Counted from the stretch's first letter, positions 10,148-20,566 are shown. The stretch is 41,186 bases of DNA from Chloroflexia bacterium (GCA_016928715.1 JAFGKG010000075.1:1-41186); one strand, 5' to 3'. The notes: generated by a model from the sequence alone, not told the origin. A program made the numbers and translations.

Positions 10148-11437
10148 TCAACGCGCCAACAGGTGGTACAAGGTCCCGTCTTCCAGGCCCAACAAATAGA
10201 CCTCGCCGTCCTCGTCCTCGCCAAAGCTGCTGATGCGCAGGTCGGTCTTGAGCAGCTCGGCCATCCGCCAGTTCCCCTGCTCGTCGGGGCCGGCCCCCCA
10301 AATGCGGCCGCTGCAATAGTCCCCAAACAGGTAAACGCCCTGCAGGGCGGGAAACTGCTGGCCGCGGTAGGCATAGCCGCCAATGACGGCGCAGCCCTGG
10401 CCGTGGTCGTATTCCAGCAGCGGAGGGGTCCAGGGACCGATGTCACATTCCTCCTCGGGCGGGTAGCAGTGCCGGCCCTCCATCAAGGGCCAGCCATAGT
10501 TCTCGCCGCCCGGGCTGCCGGCCGGCTGAACGTTGATCTCCTCATAGTGATCCTGGCCGACGTCGGCAATGTAGAGATCGCCGGTCTGGCGGTCGAAGGA
10601 AAAGCGCCAGGGATTGCGCAGGCCATAGGCCCAAATTTCCGGCCTGGAATCGGCATCGCCCACAAAGGGATTGGCGGCCGGCACGGCATAGAGGGCCACG
10701 TCGATGTTGAGGCGCAGCATCGCCCCCAGAAACGTGCCCCGGTTCTGCGCATTCTCCCAGACATCGCCCTCGCCCCCGCCATCCCCCGCACCGACATAGA
10801 GATAGCCATCCGGGCCAAAGGCCAGGTGCCCACCGTTATGATTGGCCGCCGGCTGATCCAGCAGGAGCACGGCGACCTCGCTGTCGGGGTCGGCCCGATT
10901 GGGCTCCTGCGGGTCGCAGGAAAAGCGGTTGACCACGGTATCACCGCGATAATTGATATAACTGACGAAAAAGTAGCCATTCTCGGCATAGTCCGGGTGA
11001 AAGACCAGGCCGAGCAAGCCCTGCTCGCTGCGCACGGCGTTCACCCGATCGGTCAGGTCAAGAAAGGGCTCCGGCAGCAGTTGGCCCTCCTGGACGATAC
11101 GGATCAGGCCCTTGCGCTCGCCCACAAAGAGCCGCCCACTACCGTCGCCGGCGTTCGCCAGGAGCAGCGGTTCTTCCAATCCGCCGAGTACGGTTTCCAG
11201 TTCGAGTTGAAAAGCGCTCAAGCTCACCGGGGGGCGGGGAGCCAGGGACACCGCCGTGGGCCAGATGGCGGGCGGGGTCGGGATCTCGGGCAGGGTAGCC
11301 TGCACTGTAGCAGCGGTCGTCGGCGGGGGGACGGCGACCGGCGTCCGCGTGCTCGCCGGGGTCTCGGCCCCACAGCCCAACAAAAGCAGCGCGAAAAGAG
11401 GGATTCCCAACAGCAGTCCAACGCTTTTTTTGCTCAT
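10148..11437 (-). CDS. PQQ-dependent sugar (glucose/sorbosone) dehydrogenase family lipoprotein
   Basis: Lipobox LLLLGCG; GRLFVGERKGLIRIV, GLLGLVFHPDYAENGYFFVSY, NHNGGHLAFGPDGYLYVGAGDGG, AYGLRNPWRFSFDRQTGDLYIADVGQ. Confidence 0.9.
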   Translation of the reverse strand: MSKKSVGLLLGIPLFALLLLGCGAETPASTRTPVAVPPPTTAATVQATLPEIPTPPAIWPTAVSLAPRPPVSLSAFQLELETVLGGLEEPLLLANAGDGSGRLFVGERKGLIRIVQEGQLLPEPFLDLTDRVNAVRSEQGLLGLVFHPDYAENGYFFVSYINYRGDTVVNRFSCDPQEPNRADPDSEVAVLLLDQPAANHNGGHLAFGPDGYLYVGAGDGGGEGDVWENAQNRGTFLGAMLRLNIDVALYAVPAANPFVGDADSRPEIWAYGLRNPWRFSFDRQTGDLYIADVGQDHYEEINVQPAGSPGGENYGWPLMEGRHCYPPEEECDIGPWTPPLLEYDHGQGCAVIGGYAYRGQQFPALQGVYLFGDYCSGRIWGAGPDEQGNWRMAELLKTDLRISSFGEDEDGEVYLLGLEDGTLYHLLAR

Positions 11438-11504
11438 ACCTTACCTCCTGCAGTGCCCCGCGCAGCCGACCGGAATCGGAACAATGGGGTATGAAAAATC
11501 CGTA

Positions 11505-14500
11505 TCATATCGCCAGCGCATCCTCCAGGCGCAGCGAAAGGACCCGCGAAGCGCCGTCTTCGGCCAAAGAGACCCCATAGAGGGTATTGGCCGACTCGAT
11601 GGTGACCCGGTTGTGGGTAATCATAATGAACTGGGTTTCCTGGACCAGCTCTTCCAGGCATTCCCGGAAGCGCCCCACGTTGGCCTCATCCAGCATGGCG
11701 TCCACCTCGTCCAGCATGCAGAATGGCCTGGGGTTCACCTTGAGAATGGCAAAGAGCAAGGCTGCCGAGGTCAGCGCCCGTTCGCCTCCGGAGAGCAGGG
11801 CCAGGGTATGGGCTCGCTTGCCCGGAGGGCGGGCGGTGATCTCGACGCCCAGGCTGTCCAGGCCGGCGTCCTCCTCGTCCAGCCGCACCAGCCCCAGTTG
11901 GGCGGTGCCGCCGCCAAAGAGCCGTTGGAAATAGGCCTGAAATTCCTGATTGATCTGCCCAAAGGTGTCACGAAAACGATCCTCCATGGCCTGGTCCAAC
12001 TCGTCGATCACCTGCCGCAGGGAGCGGATCGAATCGCCCAAGTCCTGCAACTGCTGTTCCAGGAAATCGTGGCGCTCGCGAGACTGGGCATACTCCTCCT
12101 CGGCCAGGGGGTTGACCGGGCCCAGGCGGCGAATCTCCTCGCGCAACTGGGCGACACGCCGCTCCAGCTCCTGGCGCGAGACGTCCTCCTGCAGGGGGCC
12201 GCGGGCCCACTCGGGCGGCTGCTGCAGGAGCGCGTTGAGCAAGGCCTCCCCGGCCTGGCCGTAGGCACTGGCCTCCGGCCCAATCTCCTCCAGACCACGC
12301 CGCAGCACATCCTTGAGTCGTTCCTGCAGCCGCTCCACCTCCATCTCGGCCCGACCGGCACTGCCCTCGAGAGCGACGACCTGCTGCTGTCGTTCGGCAG
12401 CCAGTTGTTCCCAGTGGGCCAAATCGTCCAAAGAGACCCGGGCAGGCTCGACCAGGGAGGGCAGCGCCGCCAGTTTGGCCTGGAGCGCCTGCTCCCGCTG
12501 CTGCAGGACGCCTTTTTGCTCGCTCCAACGCGCCAACTGCAGTTCCGTATGCGCCAATCGCTGCTCCCCCTCGCGTAGCTGCTGGTGCAGGCGCTGCAGA
12601 TTCCGCCGATACATCTCGAGCAGGGAGCGTTGGTTGTCTCGCTCCGTCCGGGCCACGGCCCAGGCCGTGCGGGCCTCCTGCAATTTTTCGCGCGCCTGGG
12701 CGCAGACAAGATCCATTTGTCGGGCGCCCCCCTGGAGGGAGAGGAATTCCTGCGCCAGTTCAGCCCGCTGCTGCCGGAGCGTCTGCAGCCGCTGCTTCAG
12801 GGCAGCGCCCTCCTGCAGCAGGCGCTCCCGCTCCACCTGGAGGGACTGCCAGCGCCGCTGCTGGCGGCCCTCCTCGGCCTCCAACCAGGCCAGGTTACGC
12901 CCGTATTCCTGGATGCGGCCCTGTAACTCTTGGCGCTGCAGGCGCTGCTCGGCAAGCCGCTGGCGCAAAGCCTCGCAGTCGTCCTGGGCGGCGGCCAATT
13001 CTTGCTGGGCGGCCCGTTGTCGCTCCGTCCACTGCTCAAGCTGTTCGCGCAGAGCGGCCAGATCTCGCTCCAAGGCGCGGCGCTCCTGCTCGCGGGCCAG
13101 GGCGCTCTGGGCGGCCGGCAGGCGTCCCCCGGCCACGACGCCCTCGGAGGTCACCAGCAGCCCCTGGGGGGTAACGACGCGCCAACCTGGGGACAGTTCC
13201 CGGGCGATCCGCCGGGCGGAGGCGGCATCCTCTGCCAGCAGGACCCGCCCCAACACGGCCAGCAGCCAGGTCTGTGGACGGGCCGGCAGCCCTAACGCAT
13301 CCAACAACAACTGGGAGTCCTGGGCCAAGTCCTCCGGCCGGCTTGCTTCAGTGGGCAGCTCGGCCAGAGGCAGCAGGGAGGCGCGCCCGGCCTCCACGGC
13401 CGAGAGCGCGTCCAGGGCCGCCTGGGCCCCGGTCCAGTCCGCCACCAACAGGGCGGTCACATACTCGCCCAAGGCGGACTCGAGAGCGGCCTCCAGGCCG
13501 GGGGGGACCTGCAATTGAGAGAGCAGGGTTTCAAAGGCCGGCCGGCCCCTTTCGAGCGCCCAGTTCTGCAAAAAAGCCGTCCCATCGGTCGGGCCGCCGC
13601 TTTGGAGCAGCGCCTCCAGCCGGGCCTGCTGCTCGGTCAGCTGCCAGCGGGCCGCTTCGAGCCGCTCTTGGGCGCCGGCCAACGCCGAGCGCGCCTGCTG
13701 CAGGCGCCGCTCGGCGGCCTCGTAGCGGGCCTGTTGTTCGGTGAGCCCTTGGGCCAGGAGGGCCAGTTCGGCCTCAGCCTCCTGCCGGCCGGCGGACAGC
13801 GGGGCCTTTTGGCCGGCCAGGTCGGCCAGGACCGTCTGCAGTTCGGTCTGCTCGGCCTGCCAGGTGGCCTGTTGTACCTGCAGGCCCTCCTGCCGCCGCT
13901 CCGCGCCCATGAGCTGGCCGGCCAGGTCGAGATCGCCCTGGCGCAGCTCTCCCAGGCGATCCCGCAGTTCCTGCAGCGAGGACTCGTCCTGCTGCAGGGA
14001 GGCCCGCTGCTCTTCCAGGCCGGACTGGAGTTGTTCGACCCGCTGCTCCAGTTCCAGATCGGTGGACTGGGCTTCCTGCAGGCGCTGTTCTCCCTCCGCA
14101 ACCTCTTGCCGCCAGTCGGCCAGGGCCCGAGTGAGTTCCTCGGCATAGCGGCGCAGGGCGCGCTGCTCGCCCTCCACCTGGGCCAATTCCTGGCGCAGCA
14201 GCTCCTCCTGCTGGTGCAGCTCCTCCTGCTGCTGCCAGCGCTCTTGCTGCCGGCGCTGGGTCTCTACCATAGATTGGCGCAGGTGCTGGGTCTGAGCCTG
14301 CGCCCCTTCCAGCTCGGCCCGGGCCTGGGCCAGCTGCTCCTCCACCGTAGCGGATCTCTGGCGGGCCTGATCGAGCTCGCTCGACCCCTCATGCCAAAGC
14401 AAGCGATACCACAACCGCAGTTCGCGGCGCAGGCTGGTGTCAGTAGCACTATAGCGGCGGGCCTGCTCGGCCTGCCGTTCCAATTTTTGCAAGCGGGGGG

Positions 14501-15086
14501 CGATCTCGCTCTGCAGGTCGGCGACGCGGGTCATGTTGGACTCGGTCCGGGCCAAGCGATCCTGGGCCTTGCGCCGGCGATCGTGATAGCGGCGCACCTC
14601 GGCGGCCTCTTCCAACAACAGGCGGCGTTCCTGGGGGCGCAGCGAGAGGGCCTCGTCCACCAGGCCCTGGTGGATCACCACGTAGGAAGAGGTCAGCCCG
14701 CCCAGGACCTCCTGGATATCCTGCAGGCGCACCCGGCGACGGTTGAGGTAATACTCATTGGTACCGGAGCGATGGGCCCGCCGCCGGATCTCGACCTCGG
14801 CAAAGTCCACCGGCAGGTAGCCATCCTCGTTGTCCAGGAGCAGGGAGACCTCGGCCAGGCCCATGGGTGGGCGGGAGGAACTACCGCTAAAGATCACGTC
14901 CTCGGTGCGGCGACTGCGCAGGGTAGAGTAGCTCTGTTCCCCCAGCACCCAGCGCAGGGCGTCGGCCAGGTTACTCTTGCCCGAGCCATTGGGGCCAACG
15001 ACGGCCGTGATCCCCTCCCGGAACTCAAAGACCGTCTTGGAGGCAAAGGTCTTGAAACCCTGCATTTCTAAACGGCGAACGCGCAC
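11505..15086 (-). CDS. smc: Chromosome segregation protein SMC
   Basis: LEMQGFKTFASKTVFEF, Walker A GPNGSGKSNLADALRWVLGEQ, long coiled coils with hinge, C-motif LSGGERALTSAALLFAILKVNPRPFCMLDEVDAMLDE. GTG at 15086 (VRVRRLEMQGF) is likelier than the listed 15137. Confidence 0.97.
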   Translation of the reverse strand: MRVRRLEMQGFKTFASKTVFEFREGITAVVGPNGSGKSNLADALRWVLGEQSYSTLRSRRTEDVIFSGSSSRPPMGLAEVSLLLDNEDGYLPVDFAEVEIRRRAHRSGTNEYYLNRRRVRLQDIQEVLGGLTSSYVVIHQGLVDEALSLRPQERRLLLEEAAEVRRYHDRRRKAQDRLARTESNMTRVADLQSEIAPRLQKLERQAEQARRYSATDTSLRRELRLWYRLLWHEGSSELDQARQRSATVEEQLAQARAELEGAQAQTQHLRQSMVETQRRQQERWQQQEELHQQEELLRQELAQVEGEQRALRRYAEELTRALADWRQEVAEGEQRLQEAQSTDLELEQRVEQLQSGLEEQRASLQQDESSLQELRDRLGELRQGDLDLAGQLMGAERRQEGLQVQQATWQAEQTELQTVLADLAGQKAPLSAGRQEAEAELALLAQGLTEQQARYEAAERRLQQARSALAGAQERLEAARWQLTEQQARLEALLQSGGPTDGTAFLQNWALERGRPAFETLLSQLQVPPGLEAALESALGEYVTALLVADWTGAQAALDALSAVEAGRASLLPLAELPTEASRPEDLAQDSQLLLDALGLPARPQTWLLAVLGRVLLAEDAASARRIARELSPGWRVVTPQGLLVTSEGVVAGGRLPAAQSALAREQERRALERDLAALREQLEQWTERQRAAQQELAAAQDDCEALRQRLAEQRLQRQELQGRIQEYGRNLAWLEAEEGRQQRRWQSLQVERERLLQEGAALKQRLQTLRQQRAELAQEFLSLQGGARQMDLVCAQAREKLQEARTAWAVARTERDNQRSLLEMYRRNLQRLHQQLREGEQRLAHTELQLARWSEQKGVLQQREQALQAKLAALPSLVEPARVSLDDLAHWEQLAAERQQQVVALEGSAGRAEMEVERLQERLKDVLRRGLEEIGPEASAYGQAGEALLNALLQQPPEWARGPLQEDVSRQELERRVAQLREEIRRLGPVNPLAEEEYAQSRERHDFLEQQLQDLGDSIRSLRQVIDELDQAMEDRFRDTFGQINQEFQAYFQRLFGGGTAQLGLVRLDEEDAGLDSLGVEITARPPGKRAHTLALLSGGERALTSAALLFAILKVNPRPFCMLDEVDAMLDEANVGRFRECLEELVQETQFIMITHNRVTIESANTLYGVSLAEDGASRVLSLRLEDALAI

Positions 15087-15203
15087 GCGGAACCTCGTCA
15101 GACAAGACCCCAAAGGCCCTTCTCCCGGCACCGCCAACGATGGCCAAAAGGTGGCTCGGGCAGCAGGACTTGGGGTCTGCTACACAGCTTTATTTTTCTG
15201 TGG

Positions 15204-15914
15204 TCAACAAGGCTCCTCCACCTTGTAGCCAACACCGCGGACCGTGAGCAGATACTCGGGTTCAGAAGGATCGATCTCGATCTTTTCCCGCAGGCGGCGC
15301 ACACAGACGTCGATCAGATTGGTCTGTCGACCGTATTCGTAGGCCCGTCCCCAGACCTCCCGAAACAGGGTGGCCCGATCAAAGACCTCGCCCGGGCGCG
15401 CTGCCAGAAAGTAGAGCAGCTCGAACTCGACCGGGGTTAATTGGACCTCCTCGCCATCCATAGTCACCTGATGGCGAATCGGATCCACCTCCAGATACCC
15501 CACCCGGGCCACGTGGGTAAAGGCACGGGGACGCCCGCCTTCCACGCGACGCAGGACCGCCTCGACCCGCGCCTGCAGTTCGCGGATACGGAAGGGCTTG
15601 GTCACGTAATCGTCGGCGCCCAACTCAAAGCCGTGGATGACATCGTCCGTCCCATCCCGGGCGGTCAGGATAATAATGGGCACATCGGAGGATTCCCGGA
15701 TCGTCCGGCAGGCGGCAAAGCCATCCACATAGGGCATCATCACGTCCAGGATGATCAGGTCAAAGGGCTCCTGGCGAAAACACTCGACCGCCTCCAGTCC
15801 ATTGGACACGGTCACCACCACGAAATCCCCGCCCTCGCTATCCTCCAGGCTGGCCTGGAGCAACATGCCAATATTGGGGTCATCGTCCGCAATCAAGATC
15901 CTGCGCCGTGGCAT
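15204..15914 (-). CDS. OmpR-family winged-helix response regulator, no adjacent kinase
   Basis: ILIADDDPNIG receiver with LIILDVMMPYVDGF, TARDGTDDVIHGFELGADDYVTKPF; C-terminal winged helix LTPVEFELLYFLAARPGEVFDR..LIDVCVRRLREKIE. Confidence 0.95.
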   Translation of the reverse strand: MPRRRILIADDDPNIGMLLQASLEDSEGGDFVVVTVSNGLEAVECFRQEPFDLIILDVMMPYVDGFAACRTIRESSDVPIIILTARDGTDDVIHGFELGADDYVTKPFRIRELQARVEAVLRRVEGGRPRAFTHVARVGYLEVDPIRHQVTMDGEEVQLTPVEFELLYFLAARPGEVFDRATLFREVWGRAYEYGRQTNLIDVCVRRLREKIEIDPSEPEYLLTVRGVGYKVEEPC

Positions 15915-15944
15915 ACAAAACCTCCCAGTGGGGAGCAACTCGGA

Positions 15945-17231
15945 TCAACCGGCGCGCTCCAACTCTTGCGCTTCCTCCGGAGAGGGCAACAAGACCGGCT
16001 TGGCCCGTCCGTGGATCACCTCGGCATTGATGATACAGCGCCGGATGTGCGGCAGCGAGGGCACCTCGTACATCACGTCCAAGAGCACATCCTCCAGAGC
16101 GGTACGCAGCCCGCGGGCACCGGTCTTGTGCTGCAAGGCCCGCTCCGCGGCCGCTTCCAGAGCATCCGGGGTAAAGACCAACTCGACCTGATCCAGGGCC
16201 AGCATCTTTTGATACTGCTTGATCAGGGCATTCTTGGGCTCGACCAAGATACGCATGAGCATATCCTTGTCCAGGGCAGACAGGCTGGCCATCACCGGCA
16301 GGCGGCCGACGAACTCGGGGATCAAGCCAAAGTCCAACAGATCGTCCGGGATCACCTGGCGCAGCAGCTCACAGGAAGCGGCCTCGCGTTCCTCTCGGGT
16401 GACGGCCCGATGAAAGCCCATGGCATGTTTGCCGCCAATCCGGCCGGCGACGATTTCGTCCAGCCCGACAAAGGCCCCCCCACAGACAAAGAGGATATTG
16501 GTCGTGTCCATCTGGATAAAGTCCTGTTGGGGATGTTTGCGACCGGGCACGGGCGGCACATTGACGGTCCCGCCCTCAATGATCTTGAGCAGGCCCTGCT
16601 GAACCCCCTCTCCGGAGACATCGCGGGTGATGGAGGGGTTATCCCCGGACTTGCGGGCGATCTTGTCAATCTCGTCGATATAGACAATGCCGTGCTGAGC
16701 ACGCTCCAGATCAAAATCGGCCGCCTGCAGCAGGCGCAGCAGGATCATCTCAACGTCCTCTCCCACATAGCCGGCCTCGGTCAGGGCCGTCGCATCCGAG
16801 ATGGAAAAGGGCACATCCAGAATGAGGGCCAGTGTCTGGGCCAACAAGGTCTTGCCGCTGCCCGTAGGGCCGATAATCAGAATATTGCTCTTTTGCAGCT
16901 CCACCTCGTCCACCCGCGACCCGGCCGCCACGCGCTTGTAATGGTTATACACGGCCACCGAAAGCACCTTTTTGGCCCGCTCCTGGCCGACCACGTACTC
17001 GTCCAGGCACTCGCGGATATGCTTTGGGGGGAGCAGCGGACTCGGGCTAAATTCTTTCTGGGCAGATTCTCGCTGGGCGCGCTCTTGGGCGACGATCTCG
17101 CTGCAGAGATCCACACAGCCATCACAGATAGCCGCCCCATCCGGAGCCGCGATCAGGCGATCCACCTCTTCCTGGCTCTTGCCACAAAAGGAGCAGCGGT
17201 ACTGCGCCTCTCCTTCCAAATACTTGGACAT
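15945..17231 (-). CDS. clpX: ATP-dependent Clp protease ATP-binding subunit ClpX
   Basis: Zinc finger [20 protein letters not shown], Walker [43 protein letters not shown]. Confidence 0.98.
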   Translation of the reverse strand: MSKYLEGEAQYRCSFCGKSQEEVDRLIAAPDGAAICDGCVDLCSEIVAQERAQRESAQKEFSPSPLLPPKHIRECLDEYVVGQERAKKVLSVAVYNHYKRVAAGSRVDEVELQKSNILIIGPTGSGKTLLAQTLALILDVPFSISDATALTEAGYVGEDVEMILLRLLQAADFDLERAQHGIVYIDEIDKIARKSGDNPSITRDVSGEGVQQGLLKIIEGGTVNVPPVPGRKHPQQDFIQMDTTNILFVCGGAFVGLDEIVAGRIGGKHAMGFHRAVTREEREAASCELLRQVIPDDLLDFGLIPEFVGRLPVMASLSALDKDMLMRILVEPKNALIKQYQKMLALDQVELVFTPDALEAAAERALQHKTGARGLRTALEDVLLDVMYEVPSLPHIRRCIINAEVIHGRAKPVLLPSPEEAQELERAG

Positions 17232-17240
17232 TGTATCCTC

Positions 17241-17834
17241 TTATAAATCCTTTTTCACGGACAGTATCTCGTCGACGATACCGTACTCCAGGGCCTGCTC
17301 GGCGGTCATGTAAAAGTTGCGATCGGTATCCTTGGCGATCTGCTCCTCGGTCTGGCCGGTATGCTTGACCAGGATCTCGTTGAGCAATTGGCGCAGGCGC
17401 ATAATCTCACGGGCCTGGATCTCCATGTCGATGGCCTGGCCGGTGGCCCCGCCCATAGGTTGATGGATATGGATGGTCGAATGGGGCAGGGCATAGCGCT
17501 TGCCGGCCGTACCTCCGGTCAGCAGGATTGTGCCCATGCTGGCGGCCAGGCCGAGGCAGATGGTCGAAACATCCGGCCGCACAAACTGCATGGTATCATA
17601 GATGGCCAGGCCGGCCGTAATGACCCCCCCTGGGGAGTTGATGTACAGATAAATGTCCTTTTCGGGATCCTCGTGCTCGAGAAAGAGCAATTGGGCAACC
17701 ACCAGGTTGGCGATCTGGTCGTCAATCGGGGTGCCCAGAAAAATAATGCGCTCCTTGAGCAGGCGGGAATAGATGTCAAAGGCCCGCTCTCCACGGCCGG
17801 AACTCTCAATCACAACGGGTATTAGATTATGCAT
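17241..17834 (-). CDS. clpP: ATP-dependent Clp protease proteolytic subunit ClpP
   Basis: [66 protein letters not shown] (Ser/His active site). ATG 17834 preferred. Confidence 0.98.
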   Translation of the reverse strand: MHNLIPVVIESSGRGERAFDIYSRLLKERIIFLGTPIDDQIANLVVAQLLFLEHEDPEKDIYLYINSPGGVITAGLAIYDTMQFVRPDVSTICLGLAASMGTILLTGGTAGKRYALPHSTIHIHQPMGGATGQAIDMEIQAREIMRLRQLLNEILVKHTGQTEEQIAKDTDRNFYMTAEQALEYGIVDEILSVKKDL

Positions 17835-17955
17835 GGTCACGCTCCCACAATGATTCAACGACTGGCGTCCGGGGACTGGTCCCGGCTGCCGGCAATTCGC
17901 CAAGCGAGGCATCAGGGCCGGCGGCGCATGACTGCCGGCCGGCTCGCCCAAGGCC

Positions 17956-19380
17956 TCAGGAATCCTGTTCCTCTTTCAGCTCGTCCGGGTCCTCCTGGGG
18001 CTCGATCTCCCCAGGCTCGGCCTCCTGTACCTGGTCCGCAGCGGTCTCGGCAGCCGGGGGCGACTCGGCGCCCTCCGGGGCGCTGTCCCCCGCGACCTGG
18101 CCGCCAGCAATAGCCAACAGAGTTTGTTCCAACTTGTGGCTGAGAATATTGGCCTCCAGGTCCGGGCGCATGCGCGGCTGGGACAACAACTCGCGCAGTT
18201 CCTGCCGCTTCTCCTCCGCCAGCCCGCCCTGCTCGTCCATAATACGCTCGATGGCCACCGGAAAATCCTGTTCCTCGACCGAGATCGCCTCGGCCCGTAC
18301 AAGCTCCCGCAGGACCAGGCTGCGGCGCATCCTCGGCCGGGCCTGTTCCAGCAGTTCCTGGCGGTACTGCTCCTCCTCGCGGCCCAAATATCCCAGGAAC
18401 TGCTCCATTGAGATCTGGCTCTTTTTCAACTCGGCCTCTTGAGATTGGTACATAGAGTCGGCCTCTTGTTCCACCAGAACCTCGGGCATGTCCACCTGGG
18501 CCTGTTCAACGACGGCCTGGATCATCTGCTCCAACTGCTGCTCCTGGGCCCGCTTATGCCGGGCCGCCGCCAACTCGTCCCGCAGACGGGCCTTCATCTC
18601 CTCCAGGGTCTGCTCCTGGCCAAAAGAGCGGGCAAAATCATCGCTCAGGGTGGGGATCTCGGCCTCTTTAATGCCCAACACCGTGACCGTATAGTGAGCC
18701 GTCTGACCCGCTAGCTCGGATTCGGGCTGTTCGGGGAGAACGACCTCGATCTCCAGGGTCTGGCCGACCTCGGCCCCGACCAAGCGCTCGGAAAAGCCGG
18801 GCGGCAGGCCCTCGGCGCCCAGTTCTATCTCGGCATCGTCCGAATGCTCAATCTCGCGTTCCCCGACCGTTCCCACCAGGTTCACCAGCAGGCGATCGCC
18901 CAAAACGGCCGGACGGGCCTCCCCGGGCTGGATCCAGACCGTCTGCTCGTCCTGCAACCGTTCTAACACAGCCTGCACATCCTCGTCCGTAACCTCGCTC
19001 ACTTCCCGCCCAAAGCGCAGCGCGTAATAGTCCCCCAAAGTCACCGTCGGGCGCACCGGCACGACCAGGCGAAAGTGAAAGGGTTCCAGGGTCATGTCCT
19101 CCAACGAGGCCTCGGCCACAGGCTCCAAGTCCGCCTCTGCCAAGATTTCCTTGTAGGCGCGCTGCACCAGGTCGTTACTGGCCTCCTCATAGAGGACGGC
19201 CCGACCATAGCGGGCCTCAATGATATCGCGGGGCGCCTTGCCCGGACGAAAACCAGGGACGCGGGTACGGCGAGAGATGCGCCGCGCGGCCCGGTCCAGG
19301 GCTTTTTCCACCTGCTGCTCTTCCAATTCAACATCCACTGCTACCCGGCTGTCGGGCAGCCGTTCCAGTGTGTATCTCAT
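17956..19380 (-). CDS. tig: Trigger factor
   Basis: [19 protein letters not shown] ribosome-binding signature, PPIase-like and C-terminal domains. Located upstream of clpP-clpX. ATG 19380 preferred. Confidence 0.96.
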   Translation of the reverse strand: MRYTLERLPDSRVAVDVELEEQQVEKALDRAARRISRRTRVPGFRPGKAPRDIIEARYGRAVLYEEASNDLVQRAYKEILAEADLEPVAEASLEDMTLEPFHFRLVVPVRPTVTLGDYYALRFGREVSEVTDEDVQAVLERLQDEQTVWIQPGEARPAVLGDRLLVNLVGTVGEREIEHSDDAEIELGAEGLPPGFSERLVGAEVGQTLEIEVVLPEQPESELAGQTAHYTVTVLGIKEAEIPTLSDDFARSFGQEQTLEEMKARLRDELAAARHKRAQEQQLEQMIQAVVEQAQVDMPEVLVEQEADSMYQSQEAELKKSQISMEQFLGYLGREEEQYRQELLEQARPRMRRSLVLRELVRAEAISVEEQDFPVAIERIMDEQGGLAEEKRQELRELLSQPRMRPDLEANILSHKLEQTLLAIAGGQVAGDSAPEGAESPPAAETAADQVQEAEPGEIEPQEDPDELKEEQDS

Positions 19381-19408
19381 AGTCACCTCACTCACGCATA
19401 GTAGGACG

Positions 19409-19437
19409 ATTATAACAGAAAGTGGCGTGGGCTGCAA
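19409..19437 (-). promoter_or_regulatory. Sigma-A-type promoter for tig
   Basis: Minus strand TTGCAG, 17-nt spacer, TATAAT. Confidence 0.7.
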
Positions 19438-19439
19438 AC

Positions 19440-19468
19440 TTGCACATCCCCGCCTTTTGTAGTAGAAT
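19440..19468 (+). promoter_or_regulatory. Sigma-A-type promoter for the yceD-rpmF-fab cluster
   Basis: TTGCAC (19440-19445), 17-nt spacer, TAGAAT (19463-19468), back-to-back with the tig promoter. Confidence 0.6.
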
Positions 19469-19645
19469 GTGGACGGCTGTTTCAAAGCGCCAGGATGTTT
19501 GTTGCTGCCGATCGGACCCAGCGCGGACAGTGGGTCGTCGCCAGCAGGATCGACCGGCGGATTTAGACGAGCATCATAGCATTCCGGCGAGGGTAGGGCA
19601 TAGCGCCGGTCTGGCCCAGGAAGGGGGCCGGCTATGGAGGATAGG

Positions 19646-20170
19646 ATGTTGGCCTTTAACGTCGCCCAGCTTTTAAACGAGCCTGTTGGGGCGACCCGTT
19701 GCTACGATTTTGAGCAGGAGCGCCTTGACGGCGAGCTGGCCCTCCAGGATTTGCAGGGCCAGGTCTGCCTGACCCGCCTGCGCGGCGAGATTCTGCTCAA
19801 AGGATGGGCTGAGGGCAAGACAGTCCTGGAGTGCAGTCGCTGCCTGGAAACGTACGCACTGCCCCTGCGAGTCGGATTAGAGATCGAGTTCCGACCTCGT
19901 GTGGCGCTGCCGGAAAAGCAGCAGCTAGACCAAGATCGAGACGACTTTTACTGGATTGAACAGGACCATGTCCTGGACTTGGGCGAATGCCTGCAGGAAG
20001 CCTTTATTCTGGCGCTACCGCTGCAGCCACTTTGCCGCCCAGATTGTGCCGGGCTCTGCCCAATCTGCGGCAAGAATCTGAACGAGGGCCCCTGTGGCGG
20101 GCACGCCGAAATGGTCGACGAGCGCCTGGCCATCCTGGCCTCGCTGCTGTCAGAAGTATCATCGGAGTAA
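19646..20170 (+). CDS. YceD family protein (DUF177)
   Basis: Directly upstream of rpmF; VLECSRCLETYALPLRVGLEIEF and CRPDCAGLCPICGKNLNEGPCGGH..DERLAILASL. Start at 19646 chosen by GGAGG spacing. Confidence 0.9.
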   Translation: MLAFNVAQLLNEPVGATRCYDFEQERLDGELALQDLQGQVCLTRLRGEILLKGWAEGKTVLECSRCLETYALPLRVGLEIEFRPRVALPEKQQLDQDRDDFYWIEQDHVLDLGECLQEAFILALPLQPLCRPDCAGLCPICGKNLNEGPCGGHAEMVDERLAILASLLSEVSSE

Positions 20171-20175
20171 GGTAA

Positions 20176-20264
20176 CTGCCCAGCCCCAGGGACGCAAAAC
20201 CCCGTCGAACGACGGCGCGATCCTGGCGGAAATCCGCTCTAAAAGGACCCGTTGAGCTGGGTGG
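20176..20264 (+). ncRNA. Candidate structured RNA leader upstream of rpmF
   Basis: Outer stem CUGCCCAGC/GCUGGGUGG (20176-20184/20256-20264, two G-U pairs); second stem CCAGG/CCUGG (20186-20190/20222-20226); hairpin CCGTCGAACGACGG (20202-20215); hairpin GCGGAAATCCGC (20226-20237). Confidence 0.4.
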
Positions 20265-20293
20265 AGTTGTCTAGTCATAGAGTGAGGTAAAAA

Positions 20294-20479
20294 ATGGGAG
20301 CCGTACCCAAGAGCAAAGTCTCACAGCGCCGGCGGGGTAACCGACGCAGCCATAACGCCCTAACCCGTCCCCACCTGGTGATCTGCCCCAAGTGCGGCCG
20401 TCCAGCGCGCCCGCACAGCGTCTGCCTGGAATGTGGCACCTACAAGGGGATGTCGGTCATCCAGGTGGAGGAAGAATAA
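20294..20479 (+). CDS. rpmF: 50S ribosomal protein L32
   Basis: MGAVPKSKVSQRRRGNRRSHNALTRPHLVICPKCGRPARPHSVCLECGTYKG. Confidence 0.98.
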   Translation: MGAVPKSKVSQRRRGNRRSHNALTRPHLVICPKCGRPARPHSVCLECGTYKGMSVIQVEEE

Positions 20480-20566
20480 CAAGCACCGACTTGCGCCTGG
20501 ACTGAGCAGCTACAGGACCGAGTCAGATCTCGGGCGGACCCGTCGAGGCGGGGGATTGCCCGGAAG

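Noticed and set aside
10163-11494. 443-aa plus-strand ORF opposite the PQQ-type dehydrogenase
   Set aside because: Antisense shadow; the minus strand has a lipobox and family motifs.
13515-15071. 518-aa plus-strand ORF opposite smc
   Set aside because: Leu/Gln/Gly-rich antisense of SMC coiled coil; SMC is unambiguous.
15441-17246. 601-aa plus-strand ORF opposite the response regulator and clpX
   Set aside because: Spans two well-supported minus-strand genes; antisense shadow.
20190-20250. Similarity of the rpmF leader to GEMM (GGGACGCAAA) or glycine (AAAAGGAC) riboswitches
   Set aside because: Only short fragments match; the rest of each consensus (e.g. the tetraloop receptor arrangement, CCGAAGGGGCAA) is missing. 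Kept only as an unclassified structured leader.
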